Source: Clostridium neonatale (lineage in GTDB: Bacteria > Bacillota > Clostridia > Clostridiales > Clostridiaceae). Taken from it: 64,000 bases of DNA. A program made the translations under genes and the position numbers. Every line of letters begins with the position of its first letter. Position 1 is the stretch's first letter. Positions 52,543 through 62,700 of this stretch are shown in pieces. A model generated the notes under the pieces. That model was given only the letters and a program-made list of their open reading frames with translations. It was not told the DNA's origin and did not search any database. The stretch lies in the NCBI RefSeq assembly GCF_001458595.1, contig NZ_LN890328.1:946480-1010479 (forward strand). Reading direction: 5' to 3'.

Positions 52543-54417
52543 ATGAAAATTATAGATTTACTTAAAAGTGATTGTATTAATTTGAATTTAAAAAATGTAA
52601 ATAAAAATCAATGCATAGATAATTTGGTTGATTTGATGTATAAGACTGGAAACATAAAAGATAAGGAGATTTATAAAAAGTCTATTTTAGAAAGAGAAGC
52701 TTTAAGTACTACAGGCATAGGAGATGGGATTGCTATTCCTCATGGAAAAAGCAGCTCAGTAAAACAAGCAACTTTGGTTGCAGCAGTATGTAGAGATGGA
52801 ATAGATTACGATTCTCTTGACGGACAACCATCTAAATTATTTTTTATGATAGCAGTTCCTGAAAATGGTGATAATTTACATTTAGAAGTACTTGCACGAT
52901 TATCTACTATACTTATGGATAATGATTTTAAGGAAAGTTTAATTAATAGTAGAAGTAATGATGAATTCTTAAGACTTATAGATAAAAAAGAAAAAGAAAA
53001 ATATGGTCAAGAAAAAAATGAATATAGTAATTCTAATTATAGAATCTTAGCAGTAACAGCATGTCCTACAGGTATAGCTCATACTTATATGGCGGCAGAA
53101 GCTCTTGAAGAAAAGGCAAAGGAAAAGGGAATTTCTATTAAGGTAGAAACAAATGGTTCTGGTGGAGCTAAAAATGTTTTAAAAGCTCAGGAAATTAGAA
53201 ATGCTGAATGTATTATTATTGCAGCAGATAAAAACGTTGATATGGCTAGATTTGATGGCAAAAAAGTTATTAAAACTTCAGTATCAAATGGTATACACAA
53301 AGCTTCGAATTTAATAGATGAAGCTATAAATGGAAAGATTAGTGTATATCATCATGATGGACAAGTTAGCTCAGGCGAAGATTCTATGCAAAATGAAAGT
53401 TTAGGCCATCAAATATACAAGCACCTAATGAATGGTGTATCGCATATGCTTCCATTTGTAATTGGCGGTGGTATATTAATTGCTTTAGCGTTTCTTTTTG
53501 ATGACTATAGTATAGATCCATCTAATTTTGGTATGAATACACCATTTGCAGCATTTCTAAAGACAGTTGGTGGACAAGCATTTGGATTTATGCTACCTAT
53601 ACTTGCAGGATATATAGCAATGAGTATAGGAGACAGACCAGCTCTTGCTGTTGGATTCGTAGGTGGAGCTCTTGCAAATGCAGGTGGTTCAGGATTCTTA
53701 GGAGCTCTTTTAGCAGGATTTGTTGCAGGATATTTAATAGTATTATTAAAAAAGATATTCAATAAATTACCTCAAAGTCTAGAAGGTATAAAGCCTGTAT
53801 TATTATATCCTTTCTTTGGAATTTTAATTATTGGTGCTATAATCACATTTTTAATAAACCCTCCAGTAGGAGCGTTAAACACAATGTTATCTAATGGATT
53901 AAATTCTATGGGAAGTACATCAAAGATATTATTAGGTGTAGTTTTAGGCGGAATGATGTCAGTTGATATGGGAGGCCCTGTAAATAAAGCAGCATATGTA
54001 TTTGGTACTGCATCACTTGCTAGCGGAAACTTTGAAATCATGGCAGCTGTAATGGCAGGAGGAATGGTACCTCCACTTGCAATAGCTTTATGCACAACAT
54101 TTTTTAAGAATAGATTTACCGAAAAAGAAAGACAATCAGGTCTTACAAATTATATAATGGGATTATCATTTATTTCAGAGGGGGCAATTCCATTTGCAGC
54201 ATCTGATCCGTTAAGAGTATTACCATCTTGTATTATAGGATCAGCAGTAGCTGGAGGAATGTCTATGTTTTTGGGATGCGCACTTAGAGCACCTCATGGA
54301 GGAGTATTTGTAATACCAGTTGTAAGCAATCCATTTGGATATATTTGTGCCATAGTTTGTGGATCTATTATTGGAATGTTTATTTTAGCTATACTAAAAA
54401 AACCAATAAATAAGTAA
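52543..54417 (+). CDS. fruA: PTS fructose-type permease IIABC, first paralogue
   Basis: This 624-aa protein has three PTS domains. EIIA (1-150) has the phosphorylated H67 in GIAIPHGKSS. EIIB (about 165-265) has C174 in TACPTGIAHTYMAAEAL. EIIC (about 285-624) has the membrane region starting HMLPFVIGGGILIALAF and conserved GEGAIPF-like segment LSFISEGAIPFAASDPL. It imports and phosphorylates fructose to fructose-1-phosphate, most likely. It is a close paralogue of the permease at 57339, with a shorter loop near ALANAGGSGFLGAL. I chose the ATG at 52543 after ataggggg. It has its own promoter with the shared operator and a terminator, so it is a separate unit in the same regulon. Confidence 0.92.
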   Translation: MKIIDLLKSDCINLNLKNVNKNQCIDNLVDLMYKTGNIKDKEIYKKSILEREALSTTGIGDGIAIPHGKSSSVKQATLVAAVCRDGIDYDSLDGQPSKLFFMIAVPENGDNLHLEVLARLSTILMDNDFKESLINSRSNDEFLRLIDKKEKEKYGQEKNEYSNSNYRILAVTACPTGIAHTYMAAEALEEKAKEKGISIKVETNGSGGAKNVLKAQEIRNAECIIIAADKNVDMARFDGKKVIKTSVSNGIHKASNLIDEAINGKISVYHHDGQVSSGEDSMQNESLGHQIYKHLMNGVSHMLPFVIGGGILIALAFLFDDYSIDPSNFGMNTPFAAFLKTVGGQAFGFMLPILAGYIAMSIGDRPALAVGFVGGALANAGGSGFLGALLAGFVAGYLIVLLKKIFNKLPQSLEGIKPVLLYPFFGILIIGAIITFLINPPVGALNTMLSNGLNSMGSTSKILLGVVLGGMMSVDMGGPVNKAAYVFGTASLASGNFEIMAAVMAGGMVPPLAIALCTTFFKNRFTEKERQSGLTNYIMGLSFISEGAIPFAASDPLRVLPSCIIGSAVAGGMSMFLGCALRAPHGGVFVIPVVSNPFGYICAIVCGSIIGMFILAILKKPINK

Positions 54418-54442
54418 TTATTTTAAAAGATATTAGATGAAT

Positions 54443-54490
54443 AAACTCCATATTAGCTTGAAATATTTTTAAGTTAATATGGAGTTTTTG
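54443..54490 (+). terminator. intrinsic terminator after first fruA
   Basis: aaactccatattagctt (54443-54459) pairs with aagttaatatggagttt (54471-54487) with minor mismatch, T tail. Confidence 0.78.
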
Positions 54491-54612
54491 TTAATGTTTT
54501 GCTTGGACTTATAGAATATAAGCATTATTAATTGAAGTAAATATGCTTAAAGATTATAATCTTTATTATAGGAACATTTTACTAAAGAATGAATGTTAAA
54601 GGAGAATAATAT

Positions 54613-55470
54613 ATGAAAAAACCTATAAGCAGAATAGCAACAATACATGACTTATGTGGTGTAGGAAAAGCAGCACTTACAAATGTAATTCCTGTTTTAT
54701 CAATTATGAAAATAGAAGTATGTCCTATTCCAACTATGATTTTAAGTACCCATACTGGTGGATTTGGAAGTCCAGAAATAATAAAATGTGATGGATATAT
54801 AGAAAAAGCTTTTAATCATTATAAGAGTATAGATATGGACTTTGACGGAATATTCATTGGATATTTAGGGTCACTAGAAAATGTAAAAGCTACATTAAAA
54901 TTTTTAAAAAGTAATGACATAGATAAGCAATTAGTAATACTAGATCCTATTTTTGGAGATAATGGATCTTATTATAAAAATTTTAATAAAGAATATTCAG
55001 ATAGCTTAAAGGAATTGATTAAATATTCAAAAGTAATAACTCCTAATTATACTGAAAGCTGTATTTTATGTGATGAAATAATAAAAGAAAGTATAACAAA
55101 TGACGATATATTAACACTTTCAAGAAAGTTATATAGTTTAGAGTGTAAAGATGTAATAATAACAAGTCTTCCATTAAAAGATAGAAAAAAGATAGGTACA
55201 TCAATTTATTATGGAAAAGAAGATAGAATTACTTTGATTGAAAATGAAAGAATAGAAAAATCATATCCAGGTACTGGAGATTTGTTTACAGCAGTTCTAA
55301 GTGGATATTTAGTAAATAATGTATCTTTGCTTGAAGGTGTAGAACGTGCTTGTGAATTTGTATCTTATTGTATAAATAAAAGTAGTGAATATGATTATCC
55401 TACTAAAGAAGGAGTATTGCTTGAATATTGCTTAGAGGAATTATTTAAACACACTCATAAACATTCATAA
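54613..55470 (+). CDS. pyridoxamine/pyridoxal kinase (ribokinase-like, PdxY type)
   Basis: This 285-aa protein has PdxY/PdxK landmarks: RIATIHDLCGVGKAALTNVIPVLS (VQSHV-like start replaced by IHDLCGVG), PTMILSTHTGGF, LVILDPIFGDNG, VITPNYTESCIL, and the catalytic Asp in SYPGTGDLFTAVLSGYL. It phosphorylates vitamin B6 vitamers to PLP or PMP. It lies between two fructose-PTS transcription units, with no link to fructose obvious. The C-terminus ends in HTHKHS. Ribosome site aaaggaga. Confidence 0.85.
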   Translation: MKKPISRIATIHDLCGVGKAALTNVIPVLSIMKIEVCPIPTMILSTHTGGFGSPEIIKCDGYIEKAFNHYKSIDMDFDGIFIGYLGSLENVKATLKFLKSNDIDKQLVILDPIFGDNGSYYKNFNKEYSDSLKELIKYSKVITPNYTESCILCDEIIKESITNDDILTLSRKLYSLECKDVIITSLPLKDRKKIGTSIYYGKEDRITLIENERIEKSYPGTGDLFTAVLSGYLVNNVSLLEGVERACEFVSYCINKSSEYDYPTKEGVLLEYCLEELFKHTHKHS

Positions 55471-55493
55471 ATAATCAAAATAAAATAAAAGAA

Positions 55494-55545
55494 TGAATGA
55501 AATTGAATGAAAATGATTGATTTTTATTTGGATACGAGTTATTAT
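55494..55545 (+). promoter_or_regulatory. promoter and putative FruR operator of fruR-fruK-fruA
   Basis: A partial copy tgaatgaaattga (55494-55506) is followed by the exact 17-mer tgaatgaaaatgattga (55504-55520), which overlaps TTGATT (55517-55522). After 17 nt comes TATTAT (55540-55545). Autoregulation by the DeoR-type repressor is the likely reading. Confidence 0.6.
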
Positions 55546-55565
55546 ATAGACAAGGAGAGATAAAA

Positions 55566-56309
55566 ATGTTTACAGAAGAAAGACATAATATCATACTTCG
55601 AGAATTAAAAATAAAAGGTATGATTTCAGTAAATGATTTAGTAAAGTTACTAAATACATCTGAATCTACTATAAGAAGAGATCTAAATGCTTTAGATAGT
55701 GAAGGTCTATTAAAAAAGATTCATGGTGGCGCAACTTTAGTTGGAGAAAAAGCTTCAAGACATGATTATAAGGTAAATGTTAGAAAATCTTTGAACCTAG
55801 ATGAAAAAAGAAAAATAGCTATTCATGCAGCTTCACTTATTCAAGATGAAGATGTAATTTACATAGACGCAGGAACAACAACAGAACTTATAATAGAATT
55901 TATATCAAATACTAATATTACAGCAGTTACTAATGGAATAGTTCATGCAAAAAAGTTACTAGAAAAAAATATAAAAACATTTATCTTAGGTGGAGAAATA
56001 AAAGACGTTACTGAAGCAATTATTGGAAGCAATGCAGTTTTGGATCTTAAAAAATATAATTTTTCTAAAGGTTTTTTTGGTGCTAATGGTATAAGCAATG
56101 AAAATGGATATACTACACCAGATGTTACTGAAGGAATGGTAAAAGCTGAGGCCTTAAGACGTTGCAAAAAGGCTTATGTATTAGCAGATGAGTCAAAACT
56201 AGATCAAGTTAGTTTTGTTACATTTGGAAATATAGAAGATGCAACGCTAATAACAAATAAGTTAAATGGAAATACTAAATATGATACAAATGTAATAGGA
56301 GTGATATGA
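55566..56309 (+). CDS. fruR: DeoR/GlpR-family repressor of the fructose operon
   Basis: In this 247-aa protein the N-terminal winged helix starts MFTEERHNIILRELKIKGMISVNDLVKLLNTSESTIRRDLNALDSEGLLKKIHGGA, the DeoR signature. The C-terminal effector domain has DVIYIDAGTTTELIIEFI, VTNGIVHA, LGGEIKDVTEAIIGS and a late DESKLDQVSFVTFG, which binds a phosphosugar. In fructose operons the effector is usually fructose-1-phosphate. It is followed immediately by fruK. The operator copies at 52338 and 55504 are its likely targets. Confidence 0.92.
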   Translation: MFTEERHNIILRELKIKGMISVNDLVKLLNTSESTIRRDLNALDSEGLLKKIHGGATLVGEKASRHDYKVNVRKSLNLDEKRKIAIHAASLIQDEDVIYIDAGTTTELIIEFISNTNITAVTNGIVHAKKLLEKNIKTFILGGEIKDVTEAIIGSNAVLDLKKYNFSKGFFGANGISNENGYTTPDVTEGMVKAEALRRCKKAYVLADESKLDQVSFVTFGNIEDATLITNKLNGNTKYDTNVIGVI

Positions 56310-56310
56310 A

Positions 56311-57216
56311 TTGATTAACACAATAACTTTAAATCCATCTTTAGACTATATTGTAAAGGTCGATAACTTTAAAGTTGATGCAGTAAATAGAAGCAATGAA
56401 GAACAAATATATCCAGGTGGGAAGGGAATTAATGTTTCAATAGTCCTTAATAATCTAGGTGTAAAAAATACTGCATTAGGATTTATTGCAGGATTTACAG
56501 GTGATGAAATACTAAGAAGAATTAAGGACCATGGCGTTGACTGTGATTTTATAAAAGTAAAATCTGGATTATCAAGAATAAATGTTAAGCTCAAGAGCAA
56601 TGAAGAAACAGAAATAAATGGTTCTGGCCCAAGGATTTCAGAAAGTGATTTAGAATTATTATTTGAAAAAATTAGTCATCTAAAAAAAGGAGATTATCTA
56701 GTTTTATCAGGAAGTATACCATCTAGTGTACCAAATGATATATATGAAAGTATAATGAAGAGACTTTTAGATAAAGAAGTAGAATTTGTTGTAGATGCTA
56801 CTAAAGATTTATTATTAAAGGTATTAAAATATAAACCGTTCTTAATAAAACCAAATCATCATGAACTTGCGGAATTATTTAATGTAACATTAAATGATGA
56901 TAACGACATAATAAAATATGGTAAAAAACTTCAAGAAATGGGAGCAAAGAATGTTCTTATTTCTATGGCTGGTGACGGTGCAATATTAATACCTGAGAAT
57001 GGTGATCCTATAAAAAGAGAGGTACCAAAAGGAATACTTAAAAACTCAGTAGGTGCCGGAGATTCAATGGTTGCTGGATTTATTTCTGGTTACTTAAAAA
57101 ATAATGATATAAATGAAGCCTTTAAAATGGGAATAGCAACAGGTAGTGCAAGTGCTTTTTCAGAAGAATTAGCAACTAAAGATGAAGTCATAAATTTATT
57201 AGAGCAAATGAATTAA
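56311..57216 (+). CDS. fruK: 1-phosphofructokinase
   Basis: This 301-aa protein is a PfkB-family kinase that makes fructose-1,6-bisphosphate from fructose-1-phosphate. It begins INTITLNPSLDYIVKVDNF, has PGGKGINVSIVLNNLG, SGSIPSSVP, and the catalytic loop SVGAGDSMVAGF near residue 250. Translation starts at TTG 56311, one base after the fruR stop, with ataggagtg upstream. That tight link implies coupled translation. Confidence 0.94.
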   Translation: MINTITLNPSLDYIVKVDNFKVDAVNRSNEEQIYPGGKGINVSIVLNNLGVKNTALGFIAGFTGDEILRRIKDHGVDCDFIKVKSGLSRINVKLKSNEETEINGSGPRISESDLELLFEKISHLKKGDYLVLSGSIPSSVPNDIYESIMKRLLDKEVEFVVDATKDLLLKVLKYKPFLIKPNHHELAELFNVTLNDDNDIIKYGKKLQEMGAKNVLISMAGDGAILIPENGDPIKREVPKGILKNSVGAGDSMVAGFISGYLKNNDINEAFKMGIATGSASAFSEELATKDEVINLLEQMN

Positions 57217-57338
57217 AAATATAATTTTTATTACTTATAAAATTATATTGAATAATCACAACAATTAATATATACATAGTATTTTTTTCATAATATAAAT
57301 TATACAAAAGATAGTACCAATAGAGGAGGAAACTTAAG

Positions 57339-59276
57339 ATGAGGATAGTAGACTTACTACATAAAGAAGGAATTAATCTAAATATTAATCCTTCAGATAA
57401 ATCAGAATGCATAAATGAACTTATAGATTTAATGGATAAGACAGGAAATCTAAATAATAAAGAAGAATATAGAAAAGCAATTCTTGCAAGAGAAGATTTA
57501 AGTACTACAGGGATTGGTGACGGTATAGCAATACCACATGGAAAAACAAGCGCAGTAAAGAGAGCATCTTTAGCAGCTGCTGTATGTAAACAAGGAGTTG
57601 ATTATGATTCATTAGATGGAATGCCAGCTCATCTTATATTTATGATTGCAGTTCCAGATAATAATGATAATTTACATTTAGAAGTACTTGCTAGATTGTC
57701 TACAATACTTATGGATGAAGGTTTTAGAAAATCTTTAATAGATTGTACTGACAAAGATGAATTCTTAAAGTTAATAGACGAAAAGGAATCAGAAAAATTT
57801 CCAGATGAAGTAGAAAATAAGGGTGAAGCTGCATTATCAAGTACTAATGATGGAAGGTATAAAGTGTTAGCAGTAACTGCTTGCCCAACTGGTATAGCTC
57901 ATACTTATATGGCGGCAGAGAGCCTTGAAAATAAAGCTAAGGAAATGGGAATATCAATTAAAGTTGAAACAAATGGTTCTGGAGGGGCTAAAAACGTTTT
58001 AACTAAGGAAGATATTGAAAATGCAGAATGTATTATAGTTGCAGCAGATAAAAATGTAGAAATGGCTAGGTTTAATGGGAAAAAGGTTATAAAAACTAAA
58101 GTTGCAGATGGAATACATAAGGCAACAGAATTATTAGAAAGAGCGAGCAACGGAAATGCACCAGTATATCATCATGAAAGTGATAGTTCTGATTCAGATG
58201 AAGAGGTTGATGGCGAAGGAATAGGAAGAAAATTATATAAACATTTAATGAATGGTGTATCACATATGCTTCCATTTGTAATAGGCGGTGGAATTCTTAT
58301 AGCATTAGCATTTCTTCTTGATGACTATTCTATAGACCCATCAAACTTTGGAATGAATACTCCAGTTGCAGCATTCTTAAAAACTGTAGGTGGATTGGCC
58401 TTTAACTTTATGCTTCCAATACTTGCAGGATACATAGCTATGAGTATTGCAGATAGACCAGGTCTTGCAGTAGGTTTCGTTGGTGGTGCATTAGCTAGTA
58501 GCGGAACAACTTTTAATAGTGCATTTGATAGCAGTATTGTCCCAATTAGTGGAGGATTTTTAGGTGCATTGTTTGCAGGGTTTGTAGCAGGTTATTTAGT
58601 ACTTGGGCTTAAAAAATTATTCAGCTATTTACCTGATGCATTAGAAGGTTTAAAGCCAACATTACTATATCCATTCCTTGGAATAGGCTTAATTGGGCTT
58701 ATAATGGTAATTGTTAATCCATTTTTCGGTGCAATTAATGAAGGGATTACATATTTCTTAAATTCTATGGGTGGCACAAGTAGAATATTACTTGGTATAG
58801 TAGTTGCAGCAATGATGGCAATTGATATGGGTGGTCCATTTAACAAAGCAGCATATGTATTTGGTACTGCTTCTCTAGCAAGTGGAAACTATGAAGTAAT
58901 GGCAGCTGTAATGGCAGGCGGTATGGTTCCACCACTTGCAATAGCACTAGCTACATCATTTTTTGGCAATAGATTTAATGAAAACGAAAGAAAATCAGGT
59001 ATAACAAATTATATAATGGGATTATCATTTATAACAGAAGGTGCAATACCATATGCGGCAGCAGATCCATTAAGAGTAATACCAGCTTGTGTAATAGGTT
59101 CAGGTGTTGCAGGAGCAATATCAATGATATTTAACTGTACATTAATGGCACCTCATGGCGGAATATTTGTTGTTCCTGTTATAGGAAATCCATTATTCTA
59201 CTTATTAGCGGTTGCAGCAGGTTCCGTAGTTGGTATGTTAATGCTTGCAGTATTAAAGAAGCCAATAAAGAAATAA
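57339..59276 (+). CDS. fruA: PTS fructose permease IIABC, second paralogue
   Basis: This 645-aa protein has EIIA with H67 in IAIPHGKTS, EIIB with C182 in TACPTGIAHTYMAAESL, and EIIC from about residue 300 with HMLPFVIGGGILIALAF. Compared with the first paralogue it has a longer loop in EIIC (about 17 residues, TTFNSAFDSSIVPISG) and is otherwise nearly co-linear. Ribosome site agaggagg. It completes the classical fruR-fruK-fruA order; 122 nt without a terminator separate it from fruK. Confidence 0.95.
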   Translation: MRIVDLLHKEGINLNINPSDKSECINELIDLMDKTGNLNNKEEYRKAILAREDLSTTGIGDGIAIPHGKTSAVKRASLAAAVCKQGVDYDSLDGMPAHLIFMIAVPDNNDNLHLEVLARLSTILMDEGFRKSLIDCTDKDEFLKLIDEKESEKFPDEVENKGEAALSSTNDGRYKVLAVTACPTGIAHTYMAAESLENKAKEMGISIKVETNGSGGAKNVLTKEDIENAECIIVAADKNVEMARFNGKKVIKTKVADGIHKATELLERASNGNAPVYHHESDSSDSDEEVDGEGIGRKLYKHLMNGVSHMLPFVIGGGILIALAFLLDDYSIDPSNFGMNTPVAAFLKTVGGLAFNFMLPILAGYIAMSIADRPGLAVGFVGGALASSGTTFNSAFDSSIVPISGGFLGALFAGFVAGYLVLGLKKLFSYLPDALEGLKPTLLYPFLGIGLIGLIMVIVNPFFGAINEGITYFLNSMGGTSRILLGIVVAAMMAIDMGGPFNKAAYVFGTASLASGNYEVMAAVMAGGMVPPLAIALATSFFGNRFNENERKSGITNYIMGLSFITEGAIPYAAADPLRVIPACVIGSGVAGAISMIFNCTLMAPHGGIFVVPVIGNPLFYLLAVAAGSVVGMLMLAVLKKPIKK

Positions 59277-59314
59277 AAAATAATAATTCAATTTTAATAT
59301 ATATCATTTAGTAT

Positions 59315-59352
59315 AAAAAGAAGTCTAATTTTATAAAGTTAGGCTTCTTTTT
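59315..59352 (+). terminator. intrinsic terminator of the fru operon
   Basis: aaaaagaagtctaa (59315-59328) pairs with ttaggcttctttt (59339-59351, one G-U), followed by tta. Confidence 0.78.
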
Positions 59353-59704
59353 ATTACTAAATGAAGCATATTAAAATAATAAATAATATTTTTATAATAA
59401 AATGATATCAAATAATAGGATAACATGCCGAAAGACTTATAAATTGGAGGTGCGAATATAAAAATATAATAAAAAATAATGCAGATTAAAACAAATATAT
59501 AAGAAAATTAGTATAAATAATAAATATTATGTAAAGTAAAGTAGAATAAAAACAAAAAAACAAAGTACAGATACAATTAAAAAATAGTAAGAATACAAAA
59601 AATAAATTTATAAGCAAATACATAACAAAAAATATTTCTGCCAATAATAAAATTATGTATGAAGAAAGTATTCTACAAAATTAAGTGAAAAAGAGGGAAA
59701 ATAT
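59353..59704 (+). promoter_or_regulatory. long A-rich leader before the PFOR gene, with orphan Shine-Dalgarno
   Basis: About 350 nt without a gene. It contains a mini reading frame of 5 codons (ATG 59425 to TAA 59442) after agga. It then has a near-perfect ttggaggtg (59444-59452) that is followed by no start codon, and about 250 nt of strongly A-rich sequence. A Shine-Dalgarno without a gene near an mRNA 5' end could bind ribosomes and protect the transcript; that is inference. No riboswitch consensus was recognised. Confidence 0.4.
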
Positions 59705-62700
59705 ATGAGAAAGACAAAAACAATGGATGGAAATACAGCTGCATCATATGTATCTTATGCATTTTCAGAAGTTGCAGCAATATTTCCAATAACACCATCA
59801 TCTCCAATGGCAGAACATGTTGATGAATGGAGTGCAAGCGGTAAAAAAAATATTTTTGGATATCCATTAAAAGTTGTTGAAATGCAATCAGAAGGAGGTG
59901 CTGCTGGAGCACTTCATGGTTCACTCCAATCTGGTGCGTTAACAACAACTTATACATCATCACAAGGGTTACTACTAATGCTACCTAATATGTATAAAAT
60001 AGCAGGAGAATTACTTCCGTGTGTTATAAATGTTGCAGCAAGAGCAATAGCCACATCTTCGCTTAGCATATTTGGTGATCACCAAGATGTAATGTCTGCT
60101 AGAGAAACAGGTTTTGCTATGTTATGTAGCAGCTCAGTACAAGAAGTAATGGATCTTTCACCAGTATCATATTTAGCAACATTAAAATCTAGAATTCCAT
60201 TTATAAATTTTTTTGATGGATTTAGAACATCACATGAAATACAAAAAATCGAAGTGATTGAAGAAGATGAACTTAAAGGACTAGTAGATTATAAGTATAT
60301 AGATGATTTTAGAAAAAGATCATTAAATCCAGATCATCCTGTAACACGGGGAACAGCACAAAATCCAGATATTTATTTTCAAACTAGAGAAGCTGTAAAT
60401 AAATATTATGAAGATGTTCCTGAAATTGTTGAAGAATATATGAGTAAAATTACAAAGCTTACAGGAAGGGAATATCATTGCTTCGACTATTATGGGGCAC
60501 ATGATGCAGATAGAATTATAGTTTCTATGGGATCCGTAAATGATGTTATTGAAGAAACAATTGATTATTTAAATGAAAACAAACAAAAAGTAGGGCTTAT
60601 AAAGGTCAGACTATACAGACCTTTTGATACAAAGAAATTATTAAGTTGTATTCCAGAAACTGCAACCAAAATAGCTGTACTAGATAGAACAAAAGAACCT
60701 GGTTCAAGTGGTGAACCTTTATACTTAGATGTTCTTCAAGCAGTATATAAACAAAATAGAAATATAAAAGTGGTTGGTGGGAGATTTGGTCTTGGTTCAA
60801 AAGATCCAACTCCAAAACATATTGCAGCAATATATGATAATTTGGCTTTAGATGAGCCTAAAAATAACTTTACAATAGGAATAATAGATGATGTTACAAG
60901 TTTATCATTAGCTCCTTTAAATATTGATGTAAAAATAGAAGGATTAACATCATGCAAATTCTGGGGACTTGGATCTGATGGAACTGTTGGAGCAAATAAA
61001 AGTGCAATTAAAATAATTGGAGATCATACAGAAATGTATGCCCAAGGATATTTTGACTATGATTCAAAAAAATCAGGTGGTATAACAGTTTCATATTTAA
61101 GATTTGGCAAAGATCCAATAAAATCACATTACTTAATAGATAGTGCAGATTTTATAGCATGTCATAATCAATCATATGTATATAAATATAATGTTTTAGA
61201 TGGGTTAAAAGAGAATGGAAAATTTTTATTAAATACTTTTTGGAATAAAGAAGAATTAAATGAAAGACTTCCAGCTAAGATGAAGAGATACATAGCAGAA
61301 AACAACATTGAATTCTATACGATAGATGCAGTTAAAATTGCAAGAGAAGTAGGACTCGGCGGAAGAATCAATATGGTTATGCAGACTGCGTTCTTTAAAA
61401 TAACTAACATAATTCCAATTGAAGATGCTATAAAATATTTAAAAGATGCAGTAGTAACATCATATAGTAAAAAAGGTGAAAACATTGTTAGAATGAATCA
61501 TGATGCTATAGATACTGCATTAAGCAGCATACAAAAAATATCTGTACCTAATGAATGGAATAATGCTATTGATGAAAAATTAAAAGTTAAAGATGATTAT
61601 CCAGAGTTTATTAAAGAAATCGTAAAACCAATGACTAAACTTGAAGGCAATAATATACCAATTTCAACATTTATAAAAAATAATATGCAAGATGGTACAT
61701 TTATGCATGGAACTACATCTTATGAAAAGCGTGGAATAGCAGTTAATGTTCCAGAATGGATACCAGAAAACTGTATTCAATGTAATCAATGTGCATTTGT
61801 ATGTCCACATTCTACCATAAGAGCATTTTTATTAAATAATGATGAATTAGAAAAAGCTCCAGAAGGTTTTAAGCATATAGCACCTAAAGGTATAAAATCT
61901 GAAGAAAATCTTCATTATACAATAGGTGTAAGTCCTCTTGATTGCACTGGTTGTGGTAATTGTGCCCTTGTATGTCCTGCACCAGGAAAAGCACTTATAA
62001 TGAAATCACAAGATAGTCAACATAATCAAATAGAGCCTTGGAATTATGCTGTAGAAAAAGTGATAAAGAAAAATCCAATGAATAAGTTCACGCTTAAAGG
62101 AAGCCAATTTGAAAGACCACTTCTTGAATACAATGGTGCATGTGCAGGATGTGGAGAAACACCATATGCTAAACTCGTAACCCAATTATTTGGTGATAGA
62201 ATGATGATAGCAAATGCAACTGGATGTTCATCTATATGGGCGGCTAGTACACCTGCATCAGCATATACAGTAAATAAAAATGGTCATGGACCAGCATGGG
62301 CGAATTCTCTTTTTGAAGATAATGCTGAATTTGGATATGGAATGTACTTAGGAGTAAAAGCAATACGTGAAAGACTAGCTAATAATGTTAAAATGGCATT
62401 AGATAATGATATTGATGATGAGGTTAAAGAAGTATTAAAAGAATGGCTAGATAATAAAGATGTAGGAGACAGCTCAAGAGAAAGAGCGCAAAAAGTGATT
62501 AATATTCTTGAAAATTATGATAATGAATTTTCAAAAATAATACTTCAAGATAAAGAATTCTTAGTTAAAAGATCACAATGGATATTTGGAGGAGACGGTT
62601 GGGCATATGATATTGGATATGGTGGACTTGATCATGTATTAGCATCTGGCGAAAACATAAACGTTCTTGTATTTGATACTGAAATATATTCGAATACAGG

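Noticed and set aside
59673..59963. 96-codon minus-strand frame opposite the PFOR start
   Set aside because: Shadow frame of the strongly conserved PFOR N-terminus.
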